Counted from the first letter of the stretch, positions 39,838-49,874 are shown. The stretch is 64,000 bases of DNA from Thermoleophilia bacterium UBA2241 (GCA_002347645.1 DDYF01000027.1:1-64000); one strand, 5' to 3'. The notes: generated by a model not told the origin, from the letters alone. Made by a program: numbers and translations.

Positions 39838-40479
39838 TCAGAGAGGGCCGAGCCGGCTCAGCGGCCAGTAGATGAAGAACGCCGAGCCGATCAGGTCGCT
39901 CTCGGGGACGGGCCCCCAAACCCGGCTGTCGTCGCTGTCGGCCCGGTTGTCACCCATCATGAAGTACGACCCTTTTGGTACGGTGTACTCTTGAGCAAGG
40001 CTCCAGGGATGGGCCATCGTGGTCCCCGGGAGAGGGCCGGCCGGCTCCGTCCTGTCGACCGTGCCGTTTGTCCTGTGCACGTACGGCTCGGCCTGCGCCA
40101 CGCCGTTGACGTACAGTCTCCCGTCCTTGGCCTGCAGGCGGTCGCCTGGCAGCCCGACCACGCGCTTGATGAAGACGAAGTCACGGTTGAGCGGGTAGTG
40201 GAAGACGATGATGTCGCCGCGCTCGACGTCCCTCAGGTGATAGACCAGCCGATTGACCAGCACACGGTCCTTGATCAGCAGGGTGTCGACCATGGAGGGC
40301 GACGGGATGCGGTACGGCTTGACCAGGAAGGCCTGGATGACGAGCGCCAGACCGATCGCCACGACGGCGATGACGACGTACTCGAGGAGCGAGCTGCGGG
40401 CGCGTCCCGCACCGCCAGACGCGCGAACGGCGCCCCCCGATGGGGCGCCGCCGGCGTCAGGTCGGTTGTTGCTGCCCAA
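39838..40479 (-). CDS. lepB: signal peptidase I
   Basis: Cleaves signal peptides from secreted proteins at the outer face of the membrane. One membrane helix (residues 33-52) follows a Gly/Ala-rich cytoplasmic tail. Catalytic Ser is in IPSPSMVDTL, Lys in FIKRVVGLPGD, and the conserved GDNRADSDDSR box is near the C-terminus. The 213-residue protein is complete. TTG is the only plausible start and its ribosome site is poor, so the N-terminus is uncertain. It lies beside rplS, a frequent pairing. Confidence 0.93.
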   Translation of the reverse strand: MGSNNRPDAGGAPSGGAVRASGGAGRARSSLLEYVVIAVVAIGLALVIQAFLVKPYRIPSPSMVDTLLIKDRVLVNRLVYHLRDVERGDIIVFHYPLNRDFVFIKRVVGLPGDRLQAKDGRLYVNGVAQAEPYVHRTNGTVDRTEPAGPLPGTTMAHPWSLAQEYTVPKGSYFMMGDNRADSDDSRVWGPVPESDLIGSAFFIYWPLSRLGPL

Positions 40480-40497
40480 GGCGGGGCGACGCAGTCG

Positions 40498-40842
40498 TCA
40501 GCGCTGCTTCTCGCGGACCCGCGCCTTCTTGCCGACCTTCTGGCGCAGGTAGTAGAGCTTGGCGCGCCGCACGTCGCCGATCGCCGTGACCTCGATCTTC
40601 TCGATCTTCGGCGAGTGCACCGGGAACGTCCGCTCGACCCCGACACCGAATGACTGCTTCCGCACGGTGAAGGTCTCGCGCACGCCCTGGCCCTGCCGCT
40701 TGATCACGATGCCCTGGAAGACCTGGACCCGGTGGCGGCTGCCTTCGATGACCTTGAAGTGAACCTTCACCGTGTCGCCGGCCTTGAACTGCGGGATGCC
40801 TGTGCGCAGCTGCTGGCGCTCGATGTTCTCGATGATGGACAA
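40498..40842 (-). CDS. rplS: 50S ribosomal protein L19
   Basis: A 114-residue L19 at the 30S-50S interface. The protein matches the family end to end (GDTVKVHFKVIEGSRHRVQVF, GVERTFPVHSPKIEKIEV, RRAKLYYLR). TTG start with AAAGAGG upstream. Part of the rpsP-rimM-trmD-rplS set. Confidence 0.97.
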   Translation of the reverse strand: MSIIENIERQQLRTGIPQFKAGDTVKVHFKVIEGSRHRVQVFQGIVIKRQGQGVRETFTVRKQSFGVGVERTFPVHSPKIEKIEVTAIGDVRRAKLYYLRQKVGKKARVREKQR

Positions 40843-40877
40843 GAGGACCTCTTTCCGAGCGACGAACGGCGGCTACT

Positions 40878-41561
40878 CTAGCACGCGTCCGGAGGAGGCG
40901 CAAAACGGCGCCCGACTTGTGCGGCGCGCCAGCGCTCCACGGCGCCGTGGTCGCCGCTCAGGAGGACGCCCGGCACCGCCCAGCCACGGAACTCGGCGGG
41001 GCGGGTGTAGTGCGGGTATTGGGTGCCCCCGTCGAGCTCGGGGGAGTGCGACTCGCCGACGACGCTCTCGGGGTTGGAGATGACGCCCTCGACCTTGCGC
41101 AGGACCGCGTCGGCGAGCGCCATCGCCGCCAGCTCCCCGCCGCTGAGCACGTACGGGCCGATGGACACTCGATCGGTGACCACGTTGGAGACGCGCTCGT
41201 CGATGCCTTCGTAGCGCCCGCAGAGGAGCACCAGGTCGTCGCGTGCAAGCTCCGCTGCAAGCCGGTCGTCGAGCTGACGCCCTCTCGGCGTGAGCTCGAC
41301 CACACGACGCCGCTCGCGGACCCTGTCTGCGGGCTCTGCGAACACGGCTTCGAGAGCGGCGCACACGACGTCGACGCGCAGCACCATGCCCGCGCCGCCG
41401 CCGTACGGCGTGTCGTCGACCTGCAGGTGCGCGAGCGGCGTGTGGTCGCGGTAGTTCCACACCCTGAACTCGTGCCCCAGCTCGACCGCACGGCGGACGT
41501 GGACCTGGCCCGCGTACCACGCGAACGCCTCAGGGAACAGACTGAAGACGTCGATCTTCAC
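40878..41561 (-). CDS. trmD: tRNA (guanine-N1)-methyltransferase TrmD
   Basis: Makes m1G37 in tRNAs including tRNA-Pro(GGG), whose position 37 is G in this window. The 227-residue knotted methyltransferase has DDTPYGGGAGMVLR, LLCGRYEGIDERV and the SAM knot IGPYVLSGGELAAM. GTG start overlaps the rimM stop (GTGA), so both are coupled. Confidence 0.97.
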   Translation of the reverse strand: MKIDVFSLFPEAFAWYAGQVHVRRAVELGHEFRVWNYRDHTPLAHLQVDDTPYGGGAGMVLRVDVVCAALEAVFAEPADRVRERRRVVELTPRGRQLDDRLAAELARDDLVLLCGRYEGIDERVSNVVTDRVSIGPYVLSGGELAAMALADAVLRKVEGVISNPESVVGESHSPELDGGTQYPHYTRPAEFRGWAVPGVLLSGDHGAVERWRAAQVGRRFAPPPDAC

Positions 41562-42100
41562 GACCTCGCCTCGCCGGTGCCGCCGATGTCGAGCAACCCG
41601 GCGCGCACCGTGAGACCGCCGTCATCGTCCTCCCACACGAGCTCCCTCACGAGGGGCACGAGAAGCGAGGAGCCGCCCGAGGACAGCCGTACCTCGAGGA
41701 TGTCGTGCGCGGGCGAGGCGAGCACGTCGCTCACCGTGCCCACGCCGGCCCCGCTGCCCTGCTCGCGCACCCGACGCCCGATGAGGTCGCCGGTGCGGTA
41801 GTGGGGGATCTCGTCGAGCTCGCCACCTGAGGCCAGGAGCGTGAGCCCCTGGAGGGCGACGGCCTCCTCGCGCGACGACGCCAGGTCCAACTCGATGAGC
41901 GGGCGAGCATCGCCCCCCCCCGCGCGCCGCAGGATACAGGGCCGCATCTCGCCGCCGCGTTCGTCGCAGACGACGAACCGTACACCGGCGTCGAGGTAGC
42001 CCAGCCCGCCGGGCGCGAGGTTCAGGTAGAGCCGGCCCCCGAGGCCGTGGACCTTCCCCAGCGTGCCGCAGACCCAGAACGACGTTTCTTCCGCGCTCAC
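41558..42100 (-). CDS. rimM: 16S rRNA processing protein RimM
   Basis: Assists maturation of the 30S head. The 180-residue protein begins with VCGTLGKVHGLGGRLYL, contains the PRC-barrel segment (DLIGRRVREQGSGAGVGTVSDVL) and ends LLVPLVRELV plus a GLLDI box. GTG start. The 167 bp to khpA (42101-42267) hold nothing I can identify. Confidence 0.94.
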   Translation of the reverse strand: MSAEETSFWVCGTLGKVHGLGGRLYLNLAPGGLGYLDAGVRFVVCDERGGEMRPCILRRAGGGDARPLIELDLASSREEAVALQGLTLLASGGELDEIPHYRTGDLIGRRVREQGSGAGVGTVSDVLASPAHDILEVRLSSGGSSLLVPLVRELVWEDDDGGLTVRAGLLDIGGTGEARS

Positions 42101-42267
42101 GTCGACGTACCCCCGGTCCGCCGCGCCGTCACAGACGACGAGCGGCGCCCCGCTCGAGCTTGAGCTCAGAGAGCGGTGTCGCTACACCGCCCCGCGTAGT
42201 GAGACGCCGACGGCGTTCGCTGTGCGATGGAGCTTCGGCGCCCCGCACGTCGAGTCGCCTTCGGCGT

Positions 42268-42501
42268 TCAATCGACGATCTCGACGATGGCGCGCTTGCC
42301 GTCACGGACCGCGCTCGCCTTGACGATCGTCCGCAGGGCACGCGCGATGCGTCCCTGCTTGCCGATCACCTTGCCGACGTCCTCCTTCGCTACGGAAAGC
42401 TCCAGAACGACGGTGGTGTCTGTCTCCGTAGCCTGAACATGGACCTCTTCCGGCTGGTCGACCAGCGACTTGGCCAGGAACTCCAGAAGGTCCTTCAACA
42501 T
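42268..42501 (-). CDS. khpA: KH-domain RNA-binding protein KhpA
   Basis: A 77-residue single KH-domain protein with the GKVIGKQGRIARALRTI loop. In other bacteria KhpA pairs with KhpB to bind RNA and influence cell division and elongation. It sits between rpsP and rimM, the classical position. ATG 42501 is preferred over 42525 because GGAGGGGAG precedes it by about 7 nt. Confidence 0.95.
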   Translation of the reverse strand: MLKDLLEFLAKSLVDQPEEVHVQATETDTTVVLELSVAKEDVGKVIGKQGRIARALRTIVKASAVRDGKRAIVEIVD

Positions 42502-42537
42502 CCCGCCACTCCCCTCCGTCGCCATCGCAGGGCCGCC

Positions 42538-42783
42538 TTACTTATCGATGCCCTTGATGGCGAGCAACCGCTTCACGGTCCGCGAGGGCTGCGCGCCCTT
42601 GGCCAGCCACGCCTTGGCCTTGTCGGCGTCGATGTCGATCGACGACGGCTCGGTCCGCGGGTTGTAGTGGCCGACCGTCTCGATGGCCCTTCCGTCACGC
42701 CGCGTACGTGAATCGACGACGACGATCCGGTAGATGGGGTTCTTCGTGCTGCCTACCCGGGTCAACCGCATCCGCACTGCCAC
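42538..42783 (-). CDS. rpsP: 30S ribosomal protein S16
   Basis: An 81-residue S16 with VRMRLTRVGSTKNPIYRIVV and GRAIETVGHYNPRTEP; complete. GTG 42783 has AGGAGGTGA about 8-10 nt upstream. Heads the rpsP-khpA-rimM-trmD-rplS operon. The 225 bp before it to ffh (42784-43008) show no other feature. Confidence 0.96.
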   Translation of the reverse strand: MAVRMRLTRVGSTKNPIYRIVVVDSRTRRDGRAIETVGHYNPRTEPSSIDIDADKAKAWLAKGAQPSRTVKRLLAIKGIDK

Positions 42784-43008
42784 CTGCTCCGTCACCTCCT
42801 CCGGGTCCTGACCCCTCCGCCGGTCCGAGGCCGGAGCGACCAAGGGCCGGTCTGCGTTCTCCGCCTCACGGCGGTCGCGAGCTCGTTCGATGGAGTCGCG
42901 ATTGTATCTGCAGGGCATGAGCGGTGCCACCGCGCCCAGGGCCGAGGCAGGGACGCGGGAACCGGGCACCTGCGCGCGTGGAGCGCGCTGCCCGCGCCCT
43001 CCGTCGCC

Positions 43009-44337
43009 TCACATGCCTGGCAGGCGGAGCCCCTTGACCTTGCCGCCCTTGAACATCTTCAGCATCTTCTGCATCTCGCGGTACTGCTTGAGCAGCATGT
43101 TGACGTCCTGCACCTGGGTGCCGCTGCCGCGGGCGACGCGCTGTTTGCGCGGGCCGTCGATGAGCTCCGGATTGCGACGTTCCCGCGGCGTCATCGAGAA
43201 GATCATGGCCTCGATCCGATCCAGCTGCCGGTCGTCGACCTGCACGTTCTTGAGCTCCTTCATGCCCGGGACCCCGGGCAGCATACCGAGGATGCTCGAC
43301 AGCGAGCCCATCTTGCGCACCTGCTTGAGTTGCTCGAGGAAGTCCTCGAACGTGAACTCGGCGCGCCGCAGCTTGGCCTCCATCTCCGCGGCCTTCCTGG
43401 CGTCGAGGGAGTCCTCAGCCTTCTCGATGAGGCTCAGCACGTCCCCCATCCCCAGGATGCGCGAGGCCATGCGATCCGGGTGGAACGTGTCGAAGTCGTC
43501 CAGCTTCTCGCCATTGGAGGCGAACTTGATGGGACGCCCGGTCACGGCGCGGACGCTCAGCGCCGCGCCGCCGCGGGCGTCCCCGTCGAGCTTGGTCAGG
43601 ACCACCCCGTCGAGGTCCACCTTCTGGCGAAACTCCTCTGCGGCGTTCACGGCATCCTGACCCGTCATGGAATCGACGACGAGCAGGATGTTGTGCGGCT
43701 TCACGGCGCTGCGAATGCGCGCCAGCTCGCCCATGAGCTCTTCGTCGATGTGCAGCCGGCCCGCGGTGTCGATGATCGCCACGTCACCGTTGAGACGGGC
43801 GTACTCAACGCCGTCGCGCGCGATGTCGACGGGATCGAGATCGGCGCCGGGGGCGTACACGGGCACGCCGACGCGCTCGCCGAGCGTCTTGAGCTGGTCG
43901 ATGGCGGCCGGGCGGTAGACGTCGGCCGCGATGAGCACGGGCCGCTTGCCGTCCTTCTTGAGGTGCCTGGCCAGCTTGGCGCAGGTCGTGGTCTTGCCTG
44001 ATCCCTGCAGCCCCGCCATGAGGATGATCGTCGGGGCGCGCCCACTGAAGGCCAGCTTGGAGTCGCCCGCACCCATCAGCGTCGTCAGCTCCTCGTTGAC
44101 GATCTTGATGACCTGCTGCGCGGGTGTCAGGCTCTCCATGACCTCGACGCCCAGCGCCCGCTGCTTGACCTGGGCGACGAACTCGCGGACGACCTTGAAG
44201 TTCACGTCGGCCTCGAGCAGGGCGAGGCGGATCTCGCGCATCGCCTGGTCGACGTCCTCGGCGGTGAGCTTGCCGTGACCCTTGAGACTCTGGAACGCGT
44301 TCTGCAGGCGATCGGACAGGGCGTCGAACATGGTCAT
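43009..44337 (-). CDS. ffh: signal recognition particle protein Ffh
   Basis: GTPase of SRP that carries nascent membrane proteins to FtsY. N domain, G domain with GLQGSGKTTTCAKLA, DTAGR, TKLDGDARGG, and methionine-rich M domain (MLPGVPGMKELKN, MKMFKGGK-like end). The 442-residue protein is full length. ATG 44337, with a second in-frame ATG two codons on. The RNA partner gene (ffs) was not seen in the window. Confidence 0.97.
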   Translation of the reverse strand: MTMFDALSDRLQNAFQSLKGHGKLTAEDVDQAMREIRLALLEADVNFKVVREFVAQVKQRALGVEVMESLTPAQQVIKIVNEELTTLMGAGDSKLAFSGRAPTIILMAGLQGSGKTTTCAKLARHLKKDGKRPVLIAADVYRPAAIDQLKTLGERVGVPVYAPGADLDPVDIARDGVEYARLNGDVAIIDTAGRLHIDEELMGELARIRSAVKPHNILLVVDSMTGQDAVNAAEEFRQKVDLDGVVLTKLDGDARGGAALSVRAVTGRPIKFASNGEKLDDFDTFHPDRMASRILGMGDVLSLIEKAEDSLDARKAAEMEAKLRRAEFTFEDFLEQLKQVRKMGSLSSILGMLPGVPGMKELKNVQVDDRQLDRIEAMIFSMTPRERRNPELIDGPRKQRVARGSGTQVQDVNMLLKQYREMQKMLKMFKGGKVKGLRLPGM

Positions 44338-44406
44338 CCTCGATCGTTGCGCGCGCAGGGAGCGCGGGACTGGCGGAGGATCAATGGTAGCACGCGGCGC
44401 CTTTGC

Positions 44407-45420
44407 TCAGTCGCCGTCCTCGTCTCCCCCACCGAACACGGCACGGGCGAACTCGTCGGCCTCGAAGGGCCGCAGGTCCTCGAGCTTCTCGCCGACGCCG
44501 ACGAGTTTGATCGGGATGCCGAGTGAATCGTGGATGGCGACGACGATCCCCCCCTTCGCCGTGCCGTCGAGCTTGGTGAGCACCACGCCGGTCACGTCGA
44601 CGGCCTGCTTGAACTCCTGCGCCTGGCGCAGGCCGTTCTGGCCCGTCGTGGCGTCGAGCACGAGGAGGGTCTCGTGCGGGGCGCCGGGCAGCTGCTTCTC
44701 GATGACCCGGCGCACCTTCTCGAGCTCGCGCATCAGGTTGACCTGTGTGTGCAGTCGTCCGGCGGTGTCGATGATGACGACGTCGGCACCGCGCGACCGC
44801 GCCGCCGCGACGCCGTCGTAGACGACGGCGGCCGGGTCGCTGCCGGCCTCCTGCTTCACGATGTCGCAGCCCGCGCGATCGGCCCAGGCGGACAGCTGCT
44901 CGACGGCGGCCGCACGAAAGGTGTCGGCCGCCACCATGAGCGGCGTCTTGCCCATTTGCCGGAGACGAAAGGCGATCTTGCCGATGGTCGTCGTCTTGCC
45001 GGTCCCGTTCACTCCGACGACGAGGATCACGCTCGGGTCGGCGCTCACGTCGATCCGCTGGCGTTCGGGGTCCTCGGGCTTGAGCGCGCCGGCGACGACG
45101 TCGGCGAGCTCCTCGAAGAAGGGCTCGCGCGCCTCGATCTTCTTGGCCGTGCAGCGGCGCTCGAGCTCATCGACGATCTTGATCGTGCCGTCCACGCCGA
45201 CGTCGGCGGCGATCAGCGTCTCCTCGACCTGCTCGTACAGACGTCGGTCGACGCCCACGTAGAGCGCGCTCTTGAGGCCGTCGCGCACTGCGAGACGCGC
45301 CTTGCCGAGGTTGCGGCGCAGGCGTCCGAAGAGCCCCTTCCGCTCGCGCTGCTCTTCGGCGATGACCTCGGCCGGCACGTCGCCCTCGGCCACGCCTTTG
45401 AACACCTCGTGCCACTCCAC
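44407..45420 (-). CDS. ftsY: signal recognition particle receptor FtsY
   Basis: Membrane-docking GTPase for SRP. The 337-residue protein has the NG domains: GVNGTGKTTTIGKIA, ADTFRAAAVEQL, DTAGRLHTQ, TKLDGTAKGG. The acidic A domain is short, as in many actinobacteria. GTG start 5 nt after the smc stop, so smc-ftsY form an operon as in Bacillus. Confidence 0.96.
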   Translation of the reverse strand: MEWHEVFKGVAEGDVPAEVIAEEQRERKGLFGRLRRNLGKARLAVRDGLKSALYVGVDRRLYEQVEETLIAADVGVDGTIKIVDELERRCTAKKIEAREPFFEELADVVAGALKPEDPERQRIDVSADPSVILVVGVNGTGKTTTIGKIAFRLRQMGKTPLMVAADTFRAAAVEQLSAWADRAGCDIVKQEAGSDPAAVVYDGVAAARSRGADVVIIDTAGRLHTQVNLMRELEKVRRVIEKQLPGAPHETLLVLDATTGQNGLRQAQEFKQAVDVTGVVLTKLDGTAKGGIVVAIHDSLGIPIKLVGVGEKLEDLRPFEADEFARAVFGGGDEDGD

Positions 45421-45424
45421 GCCG

Positions 45425-48400
45425 TCAACCCTTCGTCCGGGAGCGCTCTTCGCGCTCGATCTCTTCTTCGGCCATGCGCGCGCTCACGACGGCCGACCCG
45501 CCGTCCGGGCCCATCGTCACCCCGTACAGCACGTCAGCAGCCTCCATCGTCCGCTTCTGGTGCGTGATGATGATGAACTGCGTGCGCTCCCGGTAGTCGC
45601 GCAGCAGCTGGACGAGGCGGCCGATGTTGACGTCGTCCAGGGCCGCCTCGATCTCGTCCAGGATGTAGAAGGGGCACGGCCGCGAGAGGACGAGCGCCAT
45701 CAGAAAGGCGATCGCCACCAGAGCGCGCTCACCCCCGGACAGCAGCTGCAGCTTCTTGCCCAGCTTGCGCGCCGGTTTGACCTCGACGCTGACGCCCCCC
45801 GGTTCGTCCTCGGAGGCAGGCTCCTGCAGGAGGAGACGTCCCCGTCCGCCTGGGAAGAGGACCTCCACCATGTGGGAGAACTGTTCCTGGACGGCGGCGA
45901 AGGTCTCCGCGAACTCCGCGTCGATCTGGGTCGTCAGCTCGGCGATGAGCGTCTCGAGGTCCACCACCGAGCGCTCCAGGTCGCGGCGCTGCTCACGAAG
46001 GAACGCGACGCGCTCGCCGAGCTCGGCGCACTCCGCCTCGGCCAGCGGGTTGACGGGGCCGATGCGCTCGCGCCGTCGCTCCAGGCGCTCGAGCGTCTGG
46101 GCCAGCACCGCCGCGTCGGCATCGTCTGCCGGCGGCGTGAAGGCTGCCAGCTCCAGCGCCGCCGAGACCCCGTCCAGCTGGGTGACCAGATCCGCGCGCC
46201 GGTCCTCGAGCCGTGCCAAGGCGACCTGCACCTCGGCGCGCTCGTCCGCGGCGCGTCCGAGGGCGTGGCGAAGCTCGGCTTCGCGCGAGGCCAGGGCCTG
46301 CAGGCCGGCACGCTCAGGCACTTCGTCTACCCGGTCGTCGTCAAGGCGCTCGACGAGGCCCCGGGCACGCGTGCGCAGCACGGACAGACGCTCGAGCAGC
46401 ACCGCGCAAGCCTCGCGCAGGGCGGGCAGGACCGACAGCCTCGCCTCGAGCTCGTCGAGACGGACGCGCGCCGCCGCGGCGCGCTCCTGCGCGGCACGGC
46501 GTTCTGCCGCGGCGCGAGCTGTGGCGGCGCGGGTCTCTTCGAGCTCCACCCTGCAGCGCATGAGCGTCGCCAGCGACGCCGCGTCATCGGCCTCGGCAGC
46601 GGCCACCGCCGTCTCGGCCTCGGCCAAGCCCTGCCTCAGCTTCTCCGTCTCGAGCAGCGCAACGGCCGCCGACCTCTCGGCGTCCTCCTTCGCCGCCTGC
46701 GCCTCGGCGGCCTCGGCCGCCAGGGCTTCAGACGACCGTCGCGTCCGGGCGAGCGTGTCTTCGATGTCGCGCAGGCGCGATACCAGCCCCGCGAGCTCGC
46801 GCGCGGCCTCTTCGGCGGAGACTCGCGCCTCGCGCTCGTCTTCCTGAGCCGCCTGCCGGGCGTCGCGCGCCGCGTCGTCGGCCTGCCGCGCCTTCGCGAG
46901 AGCCGCCGCCTCGCGGGCCTCGCGCGCCCGCACGGCGTCGAGCCGGTCCTTCGACCCTGCAAGAAGCGCACGCCGTTCGAGCAGGAGAGCGGCCGGCAGG
47001 CCGCCGGCCAGGCCGAGCTGGCCTGCCGACGGCCGGTAGAACTCGCCCTCGCGCGTCACCGCCAGGCCGGGGAACTCGTCGGGTACGGCGCGCAGATCGT
47101 CCACGATCACGACGTCGGCGAGCGCGGCCGCAAGGTCCTCGCGCTCGCCGAGCGACACCTTCTCGAGCAACGGTGCGGCGCCCGGGAAGCCCGTCGACGC
47201 GCGCCTTCGGCGCGGCGTAACGACGAGGCGGGCGAGCGTCACACCGGCGTGCTTCAGCGCGCCCAGTAGTGACCAGTGGTCGACGTCCGACGGCACCGCC
47301 AAGGCGCCCGAGGCCTGCGACAGTGCCGCGGCGAGCGCCCGTTCGTACCCAGGCTCGCAGGCCAGCGTCCCCGTGAGCGGGACGGCTCCGTCGAAGCGCT
47401 CGGCGACCTCGAGCACGTCGTCCGCGACGTCCTGGAGGTCTCGCATGGTCGCGTCGAGGTGCTCCACCTCGGTCTCGGCCATCGCTCGTTCGCCGGCCAC
47501 CACGCGATGCCGCTCCACAACGTCGGCCAGCGCGGACTCGCAGCGTGTGGCTGCTTCGGCTGCCGTCGACGCCCGCGCGCCGGCTTCCTCCAGACACCGG
47601 CGCGACGCCTGCTCGCGAGCGGCACTGTCGTCGCGCCGAGCCGCCTTCTGCCCCGTCTCCTCGTCGAGCGCGGCCAGGTGACGCCCCAGGCGCTCCTGCT
47701 CGCCGGCGAGCGCCTGGAGACGACGCTCCAGTCGCGCCGCCGTGGCCAGAGCAGCCTCGCGCTCGGCGGCGAACCGCGCCGTCTCCGCTCGGCGCTCCGC
47801 GAGTGCGGCACGCGCCCCCTCGAGTGCGCTCCGGACCGTACCGTGTTCGCCTTCCGCGGCGCGCAGCGCCGCGAGCAGCCGCTGCTCGTCGGCCTCCTGG
47901 CTGCCCGCGGGCTCCTCGGCACGTACCGTGAGCTCCGCCAGCAGGCGCTCGCGCTCCGCAGACGCTGCGCGCGCCACCTCATCCATGAGTCGCAGGCGCT
48001 GGGCCGTCAGCCGCTCGACGCCCTCGAGGCGGCCGTCGAGGGCGCGCGCTCGCAGGAGCCTGCGCGCGCGCCGCTCGCGCTCCGCGAGGCGGCGCGCGAA
48101 GCGCTCCTCTTCAGCGGCGCGCCGTCCGGCGAGGTCGTTGAGCCCTACTTCACACCGGGCACGCTCCGCCTCAAGCGCCTCGAGGGAACCTCGCCGCCCC
48201 GTCAGTGCCTCGTCGACGGCGGCGAGCTCTCCCGCCAGCAGACGGCCGCGCACGCCGGCGACGTCCGCGTCGACGGCGCGCATCTGCTCGGCGGCAGTGG
48301 CTTGGCGCCTGAGGGGCGCAAGCTGACCCTCGGCGTCGCGCTCCATGAGCTCGGCTCTCTCGACGTTGCGCCGCACCTCGCGCAGCTTGAGCTCTGCGCG

Positions 48401-48925
48401 CTCGCGGCGCCGCTTGTACGCGCCGAGCCCCGCCGCCTCTTCGATCTGGTTGCGCCGATCCTCCGGCCGACCGGCGAGGAAGGCCTCGACACGGCCCTGC
48501 CCGATGATGGAGTGCAGTTCCCTTCCGAGGCCCACGCCGGCCATGAGCTCCACGACGTCGGTGAGCCGGCACGTGGAGCGGTTGATGGAGTAGTGAGAGC
48601 CGCCGTCGCGCCCTACCCGGCGCATGACGCTGACCTCGTCGGTCGGCAGCGGCAGGGCCCCGTCGGCATTGTCGAACACGAGCTCCACCTCCGCGACGGC
48701 GCTGGCGCGCCGCCCGTCGCTGCCGGCGAAGATCACATCCTGCATCGACGACCCGCGGACGGTCGAGGGGCTCTGCTCGCCGAGCGCCCACACCACGGCA
48801 TCGGCGAGGTTGCTCTTGCCGCTGCCGTTCGGCCCGATGATCACGGCCACACCGGGCTCGAAGACAAGCTCGGTCGCCCTGGGGAAGGACTTGAAGCCCC
48901 GCACGCGGAGGCGCTTGAGATGCAC
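45425..48925 (-). CDS. smc: chromosome segregation ATPase SMC
   Basis: A 1166-residue condensin subunit that extrudes chromosome loops. Head Walker A is GPNGSGKSNLADAVVWALGEQ near residues 32-50. Long coiled coils are interrupted by a hinge (about 500-650, with YERALAAALSQASGALAV). The C-terminal head carries the signature LLSGGERALVAIAF and Walker B FYILDEIEAALDD. GTG start. Its scpA/scpB partners are not in the window. The rnc gene ends 2 nt before it. Confidence 0.97.
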   Translation of the reverse strand: MHLKRLRVRGFKSFPRATELVFEPGVAVIIGPNGSGKSNLADAVVWALGEQSPSTVRGSSMQDVIFAGSDGRRASAVAEVELVFDNADGALPLPTDEVSVMRRVGRDGGSHYSINRSTCRLTDVVELMAGVGLGRELHSIIGQGRVEAFLAGRPEDRRNQIEEAAGLGAYKRRRERAELKLREVRRNVERAELMERDAEGQLAPLRRQATAAEQMRAVDADVAGVRGRLLAGELAAVDEALTGRRGSLEALEAERARCEVGLNDLAGRRAAEEERFARRLAERERRARRLLRARALDGRLEGVERLTAQRLRLMDEVARAASAERERLLAELTVRAEEPAGSQEADEQRLLAALRAAEGEHGTVRSALEGARAALAERRAETARFAAEREAALATAARLERRLQALAGEQERLGRHLAALDEETGQKAARRDDSAAREQASRRCLEEAGARASTAAEAATRCESALADVVERHRVVAGERAMAETEVEHLDATMRDLQDVADDVLEVAERFDGAVPLTGTLACEPGYERALAAALSQASGALAVPSDVDHWSLLGALKHAGVTLARLVVTPRRRRASTGFPGAAPLLEKVSLGEREDLAAALADVVIVDDLRAVPDEFPGLAVTREGEFYRPSAGQLGLAGGLPAALLLERRALLAGSKDRLDAVRAREAREAAALAKARQADDAARDARQAAQEDEREARVSAEEAARELAGLVSRLRDIEDTLARTRRSSEALAAEAAEAQAAKEDAERSAAVALLETEKLRQGLAEAETAVAAAEADDAASLATLMRCRVELEETRAATARAAAERRAAQERAAAARVRLDELEARLSVLPALREACAVLLERLSVLRTRARGLVERLDDDRVDEVPERAGLQALASREAELRHALGRAADERAEVQVALARLEDRRADLVTQLDGVSAALELAAFTPPADDADAAVLAQTLERLERRRERIGPVNPLAEAECAELGERVAFLREQRRDLERSVVDLETLIAELTTQIDAEFAETFAAVQEQFSHMVEVLFPGGRGRLLLQEPASEDEPGGVSVEVKPARKLGKKLQLLSGGERALVAIAFLMALVLSRPCPFYILDEIEAALDDVNIGRLVQLLRDYRERTQFIIITHQKRTMEAADVLYGVTMGPDGGSAVVSARMAEEEIEREERSRTKG

Positions 48926-48927
48926 CC

Positions 48928-49818
48928 TCAGCCGACCCCCGGGCCGACGCCGTCTCCGCCCGCCGCGACGACCGCCGTGTCTGCCCCGTCGCGGTCGCGG
49001 CTCCCGTCGTCATCTCGCGGGACGTCGACCGCCGCGTCCCTGGACTCGTCTCCGCCGGCCGCCGGCTTGCGCCTCGTGCGCAGCCGCGCGCGCCGCGCCT
49101 TGCGCCGGGCGCGCGCCTGAAGCTCGCGCAGCGCCTCCTCCGCAGCCTCCTGCTCGGCGCGCTTCTTGCTGCGGCCCACGCCGTGCCCGACGACCTCGCC
49201 GTCGACCGCGGCCTCGATCTCGAACTTTCGGTCGTGGGGCGGTCCGATCACGTCGACGACGCGATACGACACGGTCTTCCCGCTCCGGGCAAGGCTTTCC
49301 TGGAGCTCGGTCTTGTGGTCGACGTAGCTGCTCTGGGCGAACTCGATGTGCTCGCTGAACGCCTCGATCACGGCCGGCCGTACCGCCTCGAAGCCGAACG
49401 TGACGTACAGGGCGCCGATCAGGGCCTCGGTGAGATCGGCGAGGACGTTCTGATTGGCCATGAGCTGGGCGATCTCGCCGTCGTCGTGTCCGCGCCCGGC
49501 GAGTTCGCGCAGCATCGTCCCGAGCCCCAGCCGAGCCGCCACCTTGGCGCACGTCGCGCGGCTCACGACGTAGGCGCGAAGCCGCGCGAGATGGCCCTCG
49601 GCGTAGCCGGGGAAGCGCCGGTAGAGCTCGGTCGTCACGCACAGGCTCAGCACGCTGTCGCCGAGGAACTCCAGGCGCTCGTACGAGCGACTGCGCTCCA
49701 CGACCAGCGACGAGTGCGTGAAGACCTGATGGAGCACGTCCTCGTCAAGCCGCTCGGCGAGGCGCAGCATTCGGTCGTCCATCTGCTCACTCGAGCGACG
49801 AGAGGACGCCTTCCTCAC
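48928..49818 (-). CDS. rnc: ribonuclease III with extended tail
   Basis: Cuts double-stranded RNA, including rRNA precursors. The catalytic domain has ERLEFLGDSVL (about 47-57) and LADLTEALIGALY. The dsRNA-binding domain covers about 155-232 (HKTELQESLA to SKKRAEQEAAEEAL). A further 60 residues, first Arg-rich (RARRKARRARLRTRRK) then acidic/Gly-rich, are additional to the family. GTG 49818 follows GGAGG by 6 nt. Lies between acpP and smc, a conserved order. Confidence 0.95.
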   Translation of the reverse strand: MRKASSRRSSEQMDDRMLRLAERLDEDVLHQVFTHSSLVVERSRSYERLEFLGDSVLSLCVTTELYRRFPGYAEGHLARLRAYVVSRATCAKVAARLGLGTMLRELAGRGHDDGEIAQLMANQNVLADLTEALIGALYVTFGFEAVRPAVIEAFSEHIEFAQSSYVDHKTELQESLARSGKTVSYRVVDVIGPPHDRKFEIEAAVDGEVVGHGVGRSKKRAEQEAAEEALRELQARARRKARRARLRTRRKPAAGGDESRDAAVDVPRDDDGSRDRDGADTAVVAAGGDGVGPGVG

Positions 49819-49874
49819 GGAAGGCCTCCACCCGCCGCGATCGCTGCGGGCGCCCGCGGGGGATCCCCCCGCGT

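Noticed and set aside
45272..49120. Long plus-strand open frames opposite smc and rnc
   Set aside because: Their translations are Arg/Ala-rich with no domains, and the minus-strand SMC and RNase III genes are certain.
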